In this document: in pieces, positions 55,802-64,000 of the stretch
Position numbering within the stretch: the stretch's first letter is position 1
Layout: every line of letters begins with the position of its first letter
Assembly: GCA_021323945.1 (NCBI GenBank)
Contig: JAJPKA010000002.1
Span: forward strand, 124,001-188,000
DNA: 64,000 bases
DNA from: Pseudomonadota bacterium
GTDB lineage: Bacteria > Desulfobacterota > Binatia > Binatales > Binataceae
Direction of reading: 5' to 3'
Made by a program: the position numbers and the translations under genes
The notes under the pieces: model-generated
Told to the model about the DNA's origin: nothing
Database searches by the model: none
The model's input: only the letters and a program-made list of their open reading frames with translations

Positions 55802-56716
55802 ATGGCCGCTTCCGCAGCAAAGCAATTTGAACACGAGATCGAGATCGAAGATGTAGAATACCTTCGCCACGGCGATACACCGCTACTTGCTCGACTCTTC
55901 AAGCCTCGAGGGAATGGCCCTTTTCCGGCTGTTGTTGAACTCCACGGTGGGGCGTGGTGCCTTGGTGATCGTCTCCAGGATAGCTCGATTAACGAACGAC
56001 TGGCTCGCAGTGGTATTTTAGTTGCCGCCTTGGACTTTCGCGTACCGCCTGTGGCCTCCTATCCGGGTTCGGTGATCGATATCAACTACGGAATTCGCTG
56101 GCTCAAGCGCGAGGCGGTGGCTCTTTCCACTCGTCCTGACATGATCTGTACTTTTGGCATCTCGAGCGGCGGTCATTTGGCGATGTTGGTCGGTATGAGG
56201 CCGAATGATCCGAGGTATAGTGCGATTCCACTTGCCGGTTCAGCCGCGGACGCAAGGGTGCGCGGGGTGATTATGGGCGCACCAGTCATCGACCCATTGG
56301 GACGGTACCGTTACGCCAAGCAACTCAAAGAAAGTGGCCAGCCCTATCCTGAATTCGTCGATTTGGTGTTGCCGCTTCACGATAAGTACTGGAAAAACGA
56401 AGATCAAATGGCCGAAGGAAGTCCAGTCGCGATATTGGAAAGAGGCGAGGCGGTTGAGCTACCGCCCGTCCTCTATATCCAGGACTCCCGCGACATTGTT
56501 CACCCGCGACCCCAGCTCGAGCGATTCGTTGAGCTCTATCGTAGAGCGGGCGGTCATGTCGAGCTTGAGTTCGCGGAAGGGGCCGCCGATGCGTTCGTGC
56601 CACGCAATCCGCCTGCGGCTGTCGCGCGAGCATTTGAGCGGCGCGACCCCGCATCGCCACGAGCTCAGTTAACCGTGGAAAAAATGATCGCTTTCGTCCG
56701 TCAGCATACGAGTTGA
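55802..56716 (+). CDS. Alpha/beta hydrolase of the HSL-like esterase group
   Basis: A 304-residue esterase. HGG at 48-50 (VELHGGAWCLGDR) is the oxyanion-hole motif and Ser121 lies in FGISSGGHLA. An aspartate is available in IQDSRDIVHPR. The usual GAxHxF histidine motif reads EGAADAFVPR, with Asp where His is expected. It overlaps by frame and strand, and leads directly into the carboxymuconolactone-decarboxylase-like gene 62 bp later. Substrate unknown. Confidence 0.86.
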   Translation: MAASAAKQFEHEIEIEDVEYLRHGDTPLLARLFKPRGNGPFPAVVELHGGAWCLGDRLQDSSINERLARSGILVAALDFRVPPVASYPGSVIDINYGIRWLKREAVALSTRPDMICTFGISSGGHLAMLVGMRPNDPRYSAIPLAGSAADARVRGVIMGAPVIDPLGRYRYAKQLKESGQPYPEFVDLVLPLHDKYWKNEDQMAEGSPVAILERGEAVELPPVLYIQDSRDIVHPRPQLERFVELYRRAGGHVELEFAEGAADAFVPRNPPAAVARAFERRDPASPRAQLTVEKMIAFVRQHTS

Positions 56717-56778
56717 GCCGCGCCAGTAAGGCGCATCGCTCGGCCCGTTCTGCCTTTCCTTCGCACGGAGAATTACCA

Positions 56779-57417
56779 ATGGGGAATCGCGTCAGGCAGG
56801 TAAGTCTCGTCGAGGCGCCGCCCGAAATTCGCGCTATCTATAAGCAAGTCTTCGGTGATCGTGACCCTGTTAAACAACCAGGGACCGCAACAGGGTCGCC
56901 GGGTGATTATTGGACCACGCTCGCACTGGTGCCCGATCTGCTCAAGATGTCTTCTGACATGCTGTTCGCGCTGCTACGGTCAGATCGCAAGCTGCCAGCG
57001 CGATACCGCGAGCTGGCTATCCTGCGCACTGCGATCATGGGTGATTGTCGATTCGAGTATTCGCAGCATCTGAAAGTCGCGCGCTCTGTCGGAATTCCAC
57101 CAGCGAAGCTTGACGCGATTAAGGGATGGACAACGTCTAGCCAGTTTGATGATGCGGAGCGAGCGGTAATGGCCGCGGCCGACGAACTAATTGGGCGGAA
57201 CTTGGTTGAGGACGCTACTTTTTCGGCCTTGAAGCATCATTTTACCGATGAACAGATCGTCGAGCTGTTTTATGTAATTGCGACCTACCGAATGCATGGG
57301 ATGATGGTGCGTGCGTTGCATCTGGAATTCGACACCGATACCACCGCACGAATGGAAGAGGTTCCTGGCCCCGAGGTTAACATGCCCAATCTTTCAGTCA
57401 CGCCGAAAAGCTCGTAA
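56779..57417 (+). CDS. Carboxymuconolactone-decarboxylase/AhpD-fold protein
   Basis: A 212-residue AhpD-fold protein. RYRELAILRTAIMGDCRFEYSQHLKVARSVGI contains the CMD helix pair. The AhpD redox CxxC is absent: only C is followed by RFEYSQH, so this is a decarboxylase-like or structural member rather than a peroxidase component. The ATG at 56779 has GGAG 8 bases upstream; the upstream frame overlaps the hydrolase stop. Fits an aromatic-degradation setting. Confidence 0.85.
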   Translation: MGNRVRQVSLVEAPPEIRAIYKQVFGDRDPVKQPGTATGSPGDYWTTLALVPDLLKMSSDMLFALLRSDRKLPARYRELAILRTAIMGDCRFEYSQHLKVARSVGIPPAKLDAIKGWTTSSQFDDAERAVMAAADELIGRNLVEDATFSALKHHFTDEQIVELFYVIATYRMHGMMVRALHLEFDTDTTARMEEVPGPEVNMPNLSVTPKSS

Positions 57418-57550
57418 CCAAGAAGGCTGCGAATCGGCATCGTCACCACCGCGCTATCACATCCAAGCCGCTGCGTGGCTTAACGTTGTTGTTTTCAGGA
57501 AAGTTCGGCGATCAAGCGATTAACCACCACTCAGGTTCGGGAGAGAGCAT

Positions 57551-58315
57551 ATGGCAGGGATACTCGAGGGCAAAGTTGCACTGATCACTGGAGCCGGCTC
57601 CGGTATCGGCCGAGCAACCGCGAAGATTTTTGCCCGCGAGGGCGCGCATCTCATGATCATCGACGTCGCTGCCGTGGCTGCACAGGAAACACTGGAGGCC
57701 GTTAGGCAACTCGGCGCCAAGGCTCTTTGCCTAAAGGCCGACGTTTCAAATGCAGCTGAAGTCGAAGCCGCGGTGGCGAGAACCGTTTCAGAGTTTGGGC
57801 GCCTCGATTGCGCTTTCAATAATGCTGGTATCGAGGGAGAGCCCGCCCTGACCCATAAGTGCAGTGAAGCCAATTGGAATCGCGTCTTGGCAATCAATCT
57901 GACCGGAGTCTGGCTTTGCATGAAAGCGGAGATTGCTCAAATGCTCAAGCAGGGGCAAGGTGGCGCGATTGTCAACACGTCCTCGGTTGCCGGGATAGCG
58001 GGCGCCATCGGGGGCCCGGCTTACGTCGCATCGAAGCATGGCGTGGCTGGCTTGACCAGAGCCGCGGCCCTCGAATATGGGCGCTACAAGATTCGCGTCA
58101 ACGCAGTTTGCCCGGGACCCATCCGTACCCCGATGCTGGCCAGGCTGATGCAATTCACCAAAGACGCTGAGGATCGCATGGTGCGCTCGGAGCCTCTCAA
58201 GCGACTGGGTGAGCCAGAGGAGATTGGAGAAACCGTAGCCTGGTTGTGTTCGGACCGAGCTTCGTTTGTGACTGGCCTCCCCATGCCAGTGGACGGCGGC
58301 TTCTTCGCACAGTAG
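57551..58315 (+). CDS. SDR family oxidoreductase
   Basis: A 254-residue classical SDR: GKVALITGAGSGIGRATA, NNAGIEG, Ser in NTSSVAGIAGAIGG, then Y-V-A-S-K. It ends PMPVDGGFFAQ. The best-conserved of the four dehydrogenases in this region. GGGAGAG precedes the ATG. It is convergent with the TenA-like gene. Confidence 0.93.
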   Translation: MAGILEGKVALITGAGSGIGRATAKIFAREGAHLMIIDVAAVAAQETLEAVRQLGAKALCLKADVSNAAEVEAAVARTVSEFGRLDCAFNNAGIEGEPALTHKCSEANWNRVLAINLTGVWLCMKAEIAQMLKQGQGGAIVNTSSVAGIAGAIGGPAYVASKHGVAGLTRAAALEYGRYKIRVNAVCPGPIRTPMLARLMQFTKDAEDRMVRSEPLKRLGEPEEIGETVAWLCSDRASFVTGLPMPVDGGFFAQ

Positions 58316-58402
58316 CGGTTTCCTTTTTACTGACTCATCATCGGTGTCGACGGAACTCGTGACGGCTGTCCGCGCGTTGGGCCCCGTCACATTGCTATGG
58401 TC

Positions 58403-59068
58403 CTAAGCCATGTTTGCGGTTTCGGCCATCGCGTCCCAAAACAGGAGCTCATAACTTTGGAGCATCCGCGCTGCGCGAGTGATCTCGGTTGCACGCACAC
58501 CACGGTCTAAACCATCCTGGATGACTTCAAGACCGGCATCACTGTCAGCAACTGAGGCGAAGAAATCGAAAAAAGTTAGATCGTCCGGCCTGAAGCCGTA
58601 CTTTTGCTTAAGTGCGGAGCTCATCTTGCCGCAATTGACGCCCCACGCTGGGAAATTGATAGAAATCGCGGCCGCGAATTCAGCGTCAGAACCGTACAAG
58701 GCCAACCAGGCAAAAAATGCACTGTAAGCAAATGCGGCCGGCAGTGGCTCTGAGGCCTCGATCGTTTTGCCGTCAATGGCCAATGCTTGGACAAATGCCC
58801 CCAACTTCTGCAAAGCGTTGCTTTCTCCTTCCAGTACATTCAAAAGGTAGGATCTGCTGCGCAGGTTGCCGTGTCGCGTTATCAGCAGAGCGACGCTCCG
58901 GAGGTCACTGCGGATGATGTGGTGCTGTTGAAGGGCGAAATTCGTCAGTGACTGGCGCGGCACGCGACCCTGCTCGAGAGCCGCTACATAGCGGTGCCCG
59001 ATTATCCTCTCATGGAGGGGTTTCAGCTCCATTCGGAGATTCTCGATCAACTCACGTGCACTTGGCAT
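58403..59068 (-). CDS. TenA/PqqC-like helical oxidase-fold protein
   Basis: A 221-residue helical protein of the haem-oxygenase-like (TenA/PqqC/CADD) superfamily. LHERIIGHRYVAALEQGRV, LQQHHIIRSDLRSV and the C-terminal LLFWDAMAETA give the fold. Candidate di-iron ligands are glutamates and histidines in LNVLEGESNAL and HHIIRSD, but I cannot show a full set. Roles range from thiamine salvage to redox cofactor synthesis. Convergent with the preceding SDR. Confidence 0.7.
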   Translation of the reverse strand: MPSARELIENLRMELKPLHERIIGHRYVAALEQGRVPRQSLTNFALQQHHIIRSDLRSVALLITRHGNLRSRSYLLNVLEGESNALQKLGAFVQALAIDGKTIEASEPLPAAFAYSAFFAWLALYGSDAEFAAAISINFPAWGVNCGKMSSALKQKYGFRPDDLTFFDFFASVADSDAGLEVIQDGLDRGVRATEITRAARMLQSYELLFWDAMAETANMA

Positions 59069-59852
59069 AACCCATAGTCTCTTCGGAAAATCGTTGCTGG
59101 ATGTGTAGAAACTCTTGCACCTATTATACCGTTATTTCTACTGAGCGTTTTCTCCAATGCTCTGTCGGCCAGTGCTTGCCGTTGGCTCCCCGCCTCCACC
59201 AGACAGGCCACTTACCAGCATCAATAGTGCGACGACGCTCAACCGGGCATGCCCCCACAACTGTTCCAAGTCAGAGATGGGTGAGCTGCGGTCGAGGCGG
59301 CACTCGAGGTTTCGAAGCCGATTGCACCTATGATATTCCGCGAACAAACTCGCAGCAAAAAATCCTCGCGCCTAGTCTCACATAAGCGGCCGGTCCGGCT
59401 CAGACCAAACGCGATTCCCGAACGCAGGGCGCAGTCAATCGTGTGCGGCAATTAGTACATAACCGGAGTTTCGAGGATTCCCCACAGGCAGGCTGTCATC
59501 GGGGACCCAAGCTTCGATGTAATAGGCTGTTAAATCGACGACCCGACGGCGAACTTTTTCTTCAGATACGGGCTAAGAGCTCTGGAGCACTCAGCCAGTA
59601 TCAAGAACTTGTCGGCCAGTTGGGCGTCTTAAAATCGGGATAGAGGCTTTTCCTTACTCGTAAGGAGCGACATTTGGCCACTAAGCAAATATCATGGTTC
59701 TACGTCTTGCCTGGTGGTCAAAAAACCGCCCCGACCGGATCAGCTACAATGGGCGCGCCGTTTTATTTTCACCAGCGACCAGCGTTAAGATGCGCAGAGA
59801 GCAAAATGACACGCAATTGCGGGAAGGCATATCTCCCGACAGGAGGAGCGGC
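59069..59852. other. Intergenic region without recognised gene
   Basis: About 780 bp, divergent between the TenA-like gene and the deacylase gene. Short frames are not gene-like. It should contain two promoters; none could be fixed. Confidence 0.5.
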
Positions 59853-61562
59853 ATGCAATACGATATTGTTATTCGCGGCGGCGTGGTGATCGACGGCTCG
59901 GGACTACCACGCTATCAGGCCGATGTAGGGATCGCTGATGGCCGCATTGCTACCATCGGCAAAATCGCCGACGGCGGACGTGAAGTCATCGATGCCGAGG
60001 GGCACGTTGTCGCGCCCGGGTTTATTGATGGTCACACCCATATGGATGCCCAGGTTTTCTGGGATCCCCTCGGCACCTGCTCATGCTGGCATGGTGTTAC
60101 GTCGGTTGTGATGGGAAATTGTGGCTTTTCGCTCGCTCCCTGCGCAGAGAAGGATAAGCTGCTAGTTATGCGCAATCTCGAGCGCGCCGAGGACATCTCT
60201 CCTAGCGCAATGGAGGCCGGTATCAGATGGTCGTGGACGACTTTTGCTGAATATCTTGATGCCGTTGATCGCTTACCCAAGGGCATCAATTACGCTGCCT
60301 ATGTTGGACACTCTGCACTTCGTACTTACGTAATGGGCGAGCGCGCGTTCGATCAAGAGGCCAATTCCGAGGACCTCTCAGCCATGAAACGAGAGCTGCG
60401 CAACGCGATCAAGGCCGGAGCCGCAGGTTTTAGTACGTCGCGCACCAGCGCCCATCAGACTCCGGACGACCGCCCAGTCGCGAGCCGTCTTGCCAATTGG
60501 CAAGAAGTGAGGGAGCTGGTCGGTGTCATGGGAGAGCTGGGAGCAGGAGTGTTTGAAATCGCTCAGGAAGACGTCCCAACGCGCGAGCGGCTGCACGACT
60601 TTCTGGCCCGCATGAAGTCCTTGGCTTTGGAAACCGGTGTGCCAACCACCTTTGGCGTTGTCTATTTTCGCAAGATGCCGCACATCTGGCGTGCTTTCTA
60701 TGAACTGGTCGACGATACCGTCGCAGCTGGTGGCAAAATGTTAGTCCAAGGGACCAGTCGCTGGATTAGCACGCTGCTCTCATTCGAGAGTACGCTGCCT
60801 TTCGACAAGGCGCCGGTCTGGAGCGAAATTCGGAAGCTTCCTTTAGCGGAACAGGAAAGCGCGGTGCGAAACCCAGGGATTCGAGCCCGCCTTATCGAAG
60901 CTGCTCGCGAGTACATGACCAAGCGCCACAACATCGTTGGTGCTGAGGCGCGCCCCCCCGACTTCGAGTATTTCTTTGTTCTCGATAAGCCAATGCCGCC
61001 GTACCGATCGGTCGCTGACATCGCCAGGGAACGCGGCCAGGATCCGCTCGAAGTAATGCTGGACCTCGCGTTGGAGAAACACCTCAAGCAGTTTTTCATT
61101 CAGCCAATTGTCAACGAGGACCAGGATGTTGTGCTCGCGATGATGCGCCATCCGCGATCGGTCGTTACCTTCTCTGATTCCGGCGCCCACGTGTCGCAGA
61201 TCATGGATTCGTCGATCCAGACCCACCTGTTAGGCTATTGGGTCCGTGAACGACAGGCGCTGACACTTGAACAGGCGGTCCGTAAGATAACTTTTGACTT
61301 GGCAACGTTCTGGGGTTTGAAGGGACGTGGCTTGCTCCGCGAAGGTAATTGGGCGGATGTAGTTATTTTTGATCCACAGGCCGTGGCCCCGCAAATGCCG
61401 ACTTTAGAATATGACCTGCCTGCTGGCGCCCGTCGCCTCAAACAGAAGGCTACTGGTATCAAAGCCACTATCGTAAATGGCCAAGTGCTGTTGCGAGATA
61501 ATGAACATACGGGGGTCTTCCCGGGCAGGTTACTTCGTGGTCCGTTGGCAGCAACCGCCTGA
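59853..61562 (+). CDS. N-acyl-D-amino-acid deacylase-like amidohydrolase
   Basis: A 569-residue D-aminoacylase-type amidohydrolase. The zinc motif is GFIDGHTHMD (H61, H63), a metal-ligand cysteine occurs in MGNCGFSLAPC (C90), and FSDSGAHVSQIMD holds the late Asp. AGGAGG precedes the ATG at 59853; an open upstream extension of 53 residues lacks gene character. Such proteins also hydrolyse other cyclic amides, so the name is a family label. Confidence 0.92.
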   Translation: MQYDIVIRGGVVIDGSGLPRYQADVGIADGRIATIGKIADGGREVIDAEGHVVAPGFIDGHTHMDAQVFWDPLGTCSCWHGVTSVVMGNCGFSLAPCAEKDKLLVMRNLERAEDISPSAMEAGIRWSWTTFAEYLDAVDRLPKGINYAAYVGHSALRTYVMGERAFDQEANSEDLSAMKRELRNAIKAGAAGFSTSRTSAHQTPDDRPVASRLANWQEVRELVGVMGELGAGVFEIAQEDVPTRERLHDFLARMKSLALETGVPTTFGVVYFRKMPHIWRAFYELVDDTVAAGGKMLVQGTSRWISTLLSFESTLPFDKAPVWSEIRKLPLAEQESAVRNPGIRARLIEAAREYMTKRHNIVGAEARPPDFEYFFVLDKPMPPYRSVADIARERGQDPLEVMLDLALEKHLKQFFIQPIVNEDQDVVLAMMRHPRSVVTFSDSGAHVSQIMDSSIQTHLLGYWVRERQALTLEQAVRKITFDLATFWGLKGRGLLREGNWADVVIFDPQAVAPQMPTLEYDLPAGARRLKQKATGIKATIVNGQVLLRDNEHTGVFPGRLLRGPLAATA

Positions 61563-61587
61563 CCGTACCGCTGTGAAGGGGGCGACC

Positions 61588-61621
61588 ATCCGGGGCGCCG
61601 GAAGCAGTCTGGCGCCCGGAT
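61588..61621 (+). terminator. Probable intrinsic terminator after the deacylase-like gene
   Basis: ATCCGGGGCGCC (61588-61599) pairs with GGCGCCCGGAT (61611-61621), an 11-bp stem with one bulged G and an 11-base loop, followed by TGTGCTC. The T tail is weak. Confidence 0.45.
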
Positions 61622-61733
61622 TGTGCTCACGTTAGTAGATGTCCCAACCAGAATTGGTTGCGCATTTCTCGTTCGATGTGAATGTCGGTAGCGTGATCGA
61701 TGAGGGTTTAGCGCTCTTTAAAGGATACCGCTC

Positions 61734-62279
61734 ATGGAACAGGAAGTAGTCCGGCTCAAAGTACAACCGCTTACAGCCGAAGCGTTCCGTCCGTATGGCC
61801 ATATGTTGGAGAGCAAGCACCCTTTGTTTCCAGAGGTTGAACCAGGCGAGGGGCGCGTCGCAATTGAATTGTTGAAATTAAAGCGACCAACCAACCCACG
61901 TCGGATCAGCATGATGGCCACCCACTTTTCCTATAATCAAACGTTCATTCCGCTCCGCGGTACGATGGCTCTGGTAGTTGCGCCCGCGCCTCGCAACCGG
62001 AATGAGGGCCACGATCGATACGAGATCGATTACGCGCAGCTAGCAGCCTTTTTTGTCGAACCCGGGCAGGCAGCGTTTATCGAAAAGGGGGTGTGGCATT
62101 ACGCCGTGGCGCTCGGCCACGAATGCGAATTCATCAACATTACCCGCAAAAACCCCGGGGAAGGCACTAGTCGCGTCGACGAGGAAATGGGCATGGACAA
62201 GATCCCTTCGATGCGACCCTACGTTGAAGTGTTGGACTTCCGCCAACGCGATCATCGCGTAATCGAACTGGAACTTTGA
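61734..62279 (+). CDS. Ureidoglycolate lyase (AllA) family protein
   Basis: A 181-residue AllA-like cupin. KVQPLTAEAFRPYGHMLES opens the domain, SYNQTFIPLRGTMALVVAPA and GQAAFIEKGVWHYAV match the family, with His at the expected cupin position. AllA splits ureidoglycolate to glyoxylate and urea, but there is no allantoin pathway nearby, so the assignment is by family. Transcribed alone. Confidence 0.87.
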   Translation: MEQEVVRLKVQPLTAEAFRPYGHMLESKHPLFPEVEPGEGRVAIELLKLKRPTNPRRISMMATHFSYNQTFIPLRGTMALVVAPAPRNRNEGHDRYEIDYAQLAAFFVEPGQAAFIEKGVWHYAVALGHECEFINITRKNPGEGTSRVDEEMGMDKIPSMRPYVEVLDFRQRDHRVIELEL

Positions 62280-62581
62280 TCACCCCGATCTGCTCGAGAT
62301 CATCGCAGGTCCGCAGAAGCGCGACCCACCAGGACGCGCCTTCCGCACGACATGGTAGCGAGGCTAACGCGCCAGAAGCATTGGGCGATGTGGGCCCGCG
62401 AAGTCTGTCAATCGCTTTGGCTGCTTCAGGATACGCCCCAGCGTGATTAACAGAACTACCAGCAGCACAACAACTTTGAGGTAGGAGCTGGCGGATGGTC
62501 GCCGACGAGGTTTCCGGCCCAAGCTAGCCACAGGATAAGCTACTCAGCAACAGCTATTTGGCGGCTTGATGAGCATATTCT
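62280..62581. other. Short intergenic region, nothing recognised
   Basis: About 300 bp between the AllA-family gene and the end of the convergent flavoprotein gene. No supported frame or RNA was found. Confidence 0.5.
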
Positions 62582-63784
62582 CTATAACGACCCATGCAAC
62601 AAGAATCGCAATGCCGCGCGCGTGATGGACATCTCGTCGAGTCCCCTTGCGCCATTATACCAGTCCACTGCGATTCGTTGTAACCTGCTGCTGGACCTGG
62701 CCAACCGAAAGTAAAACCTGTGATGAGGACCGTAAAAGCGTCTGGCCGCAAAAGCCAGGCGCTTGAGCTTGCGGCCGATCATGCCTTGGTGAAGCTTGAG
62801 TCCATATGCGTCCAATGCTGTGTGATCGCCATCGAGGTAGCGAGCAATGGCTGCGCCAGCGAGCCTTCCGTGTTCCAGTGCGTATGAGATGCCTTCTCCC
62901 ATTAGGGGATCCACGCCAGCTGCGTCGCCCGCTAGGATCACGCGTCCATGCGTATAACGATCGCTCGGGTCGTACCATCGAATCGGGAATGATTTAATCC
63001 TCAGCCGCACGCCGTGAACTCGCGAGGAATTGAGCTCCGGGAAAGCGACGTGGAGTTGCCTAAGCAGCTCCGACATCATCACCGCCCTGGCTCCGCCTGG
63101 ACTTTGGTCGTAGATGCCCAGGTTTAGATGCGGCTCGCCACTAATCAGACACGGAAATGACCAACAATACCCTCTGACACCGGCTGCGACACAGTTGAAG
63201 TTGAACCGGTAACCGTCTTTGAATCCCTCTGCCTGGCGGTCAGGTACAGGAAGTTCGACAATCAGGGCGCGACCGAGGTTGTGTTTTCCTTGGCCGAAAA
63301 CCGAGGTGCGCACTCGGCTTCCGCTACCGTCAGCACCAACGAGCACGCGACTCTCGAATGAGCCTTGTGTGGTTTCGACGCCGACCTTGTACTTGTCCGC
63401 TCGGACGGCTAGAACGCGGGTGTTATCGATTATTTCCAAACCCGCCGCCTGAGCGTGCTCCAGCAGCATTGCGTCGAACTCGTCGCGGCGGATGATGGTG
63501 CACAGAGGATCACTCGATGGCTCTAAATTGATTCCTCCTACCTCGGTGACCGCGCTTCCTGCAAAGACCCGCACGGCCGGCACCTGCACTGATACGCCAA
63601 GCGCGCGAAGGGTGGTGATTACGCGCGGAATCAAACCGCCGGCGCAGACTTTCGGCCGTGGGTGGCGCGCTCGCTCAATAGCCGCGACACAGCCGCTCAA
63701 CTGGGGCCGCAATTGAAGTAGGTGAAGCGCGGTTACCAATCCCGCCGGTCCTGCACCTGCAATAATGACGTCATACTTTTTCAC
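62582..63784 (-). CDS. Geranylgeranyl-reductase-family FAD-dependent oxidoreductase
   Basis: A 400-residue flavoprotein. The dinucleotide motif is YDVIIAGAGPAGLVTA, the central VGADGSGSRVRTSVFG and ILAGDAAGVDPLMGEGI are the family GD motif. Members reduce isoprenoid side chains of chlorophyll, menaquinone or archaeal lipids, or are halogenase relatives. The GTG start at 63784 gives the right N-terminus. A terminator-like stem lies upstream at 63838-63861. Confidence 0.9.
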   Translation of the reverse strand: MKKYDVIIAGAGPAGLVTALHLLQLRPQLSGCVAAIERARHPRPKVCAGGLIPRVITTLRALGVSVQVPAVRVFAGSAVTEVGGINLEPSSDPLCTIIRRDEFDAMLLEHAQAAGLEIIDNTRVLAVRADKYKVGVETTQGSFESRVLVGADGSGSRVRTSVFGQGKHNLGRALIVELPVPDRQAEGFKDGYRFNFNCVAAGVRGYCWSFPCLISGEPHLNLGIYDQSPGGARAVMMSELLRQLHVAFPELNSSRVHGVRLRIKSFPIRWYDPSDRYTHGRVILAGDAAGVDPLMGEGISYALEHGRLAGAAIARYLDGDHTALDAYGLKLHQGMIGRKLKRLAFAARRFYGPHHRFYFRLARSSSRLQRIAVDWYNGARGLDEMSITRAALRFLLHGSL

Positions 63785-63837
63785 GGCTGGTCGCCGCAGC
63801 GAGAATGGCGGGCTTTCGGGTCTGGAATAAGGCTGCG

Positions 63838-63861
63838 GGCGGGCCTATGCCTCAGCCCGCC
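63838..63861 (-). terminator. GC-rich hairpin after htrA-like gene
   Basis: GGCGGGC (63838-63844) and GCCCGCC (63855-63861) form a perfect 7-bp stem with a 10-base loop, in the space just past the protease stop (minus strand). No long T run follows, so it may be a weak terminator. Confidence 0.4.
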
Positions 63862-63890
63862 GCACGAAATCTTTTGGATAGTTGCGTCCG

Positions 63891-64000
63891 TTAACCTTGC
63901 GGACTGATGACCGTGTATAGAGTTGCATTGCCGCGCTGAACAAGCAGCAGCGCCTGTGACTTGTCCTTTTGCGCCTGGCGCGCGATCGCTGCGAATTCGT
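63891..64000 (-). CDS. HtrA/DegP-type serine protease, C-terminal fragment
   Basis: Reading the minus strand from the window edge gives FAAIARQAQKDKSQALLLVQRGNATLYTVI ending at a TAA at 63891-63893. The ALLLVQRGNATLYTVI string is the C-terminal strand pattern of the last PDZ domain of Do-family periplasmic proteases. Only about 35 residues are inside the window. The assignment rests on this short end alone. Confidence 0.55.
   Translation of the reverse strand, partial: EFAAIARQAQKDKSQALLLVQRGNATLYTVISPQG

Noticed and set aside
1-64000. CRISPR arrays, insertion sequences, phage genes or integrases
   Set aside because: No tandem spaced repeats, transposase motifs or integrase genes were recognised.

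Overview
The window is about 64 kb of a Gram-negative-type bacterial chromosome (GC in the mid 50s by eye) carrying some 55 protein genes. I see no rRNA, tRNA, CRISPR array, transposase or phage gene. The organism is probably an uncultured soil or subsurface bacterium near the Desulfobacterota/Binatota ('delta-like') lineages. Pointers are trmD followed directly by a SPOUT RNA methyltransferase, an alternative complex III operon joined to an A-type oxidase with fused subunits I and III, LL-diaminopimelate aminotransferase, and many luciferase-like monooxygenases, amidohydrolases, CoA-ester enzymes and SDRs. This placement is an inference from gene content, not a phylogeny.

Layout. 1-5133: lipid/acyl-CoA block on the minus strand (a MetE-like methyltransferase, an HMG-CoA-synthase-like protein fused to a DUF35 Zn-ribbon/OB domain, and a thiolase cut by the window edge), with a divergent amidohydrolase. 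5376-11096: housekeeping (comM broken by a frameshift, then ffh-rpsP-khpA-rimM-trmD-SPOUT methyltransferase). 11254-19747: ZIP metal transporter, hybrid histidine kinase, flavin reductase, and envelope proteins including a TPR protein, a DD-carboxypeptidase and a tiny arginine-rich protein overlapping its stop codon. 19871-24135: alcohol dehydrogenase, cyclase (frameshifted), ParB-domain protein (frameshifted), LLM oxidoreductase. 24250-29476: Amt transporter, Ser/Thr kinase, PP2C phosphatase and APC permease in one direction. 30485-32864: dapL-like, folK and transaldolase operon.

33214-44730 is the respiratory core: actA-actB-actC-actD-actF, then coxB with its own cytochrome c domain, a coxA/coxC fusion, a subunit IV-like protein and a CtaG-type assembly factor. 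Most of the genes are tightly spaced and several overlap by 4 bp. Quinol electrons would pass through alternative complex III to the CoxB haem and CuA and then to oxygen. No separate actE is present.

44965-62279 is a catabolic accessory region: LLM monooxygenase, SDRs, a CoA-transferase, a PrpF-type isomerase, a LigB/LigA extradiol dioxygenase operon, a VOC-type dioxygenase, hydrolases, a carboxymuconolactone-decarboxylase-like protein, a TenA/PqqC-like protein, an N-acyl-D-amino-acid deacylase-like protein and a ureidoglycolate-lyase-like protein. Together these suggest ring cleavage of a catechol- or gallate-like compound, but no substrate can be read from sequence. The window closes with a geranylgeranyl-reductase-family flavoprotein and the C-terminus of an HtrA/DegP-type protease.

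Three genes (comM, the cyclase and the ParB-domain gene) each lose their frame by exactly one missing base inside a conserved motif or a fold-continuous stretch. Base-calling error in a draft or long-read assembly is as likely as real decay. No classical helix-turn-helix regulator is visible anywhere in the window.
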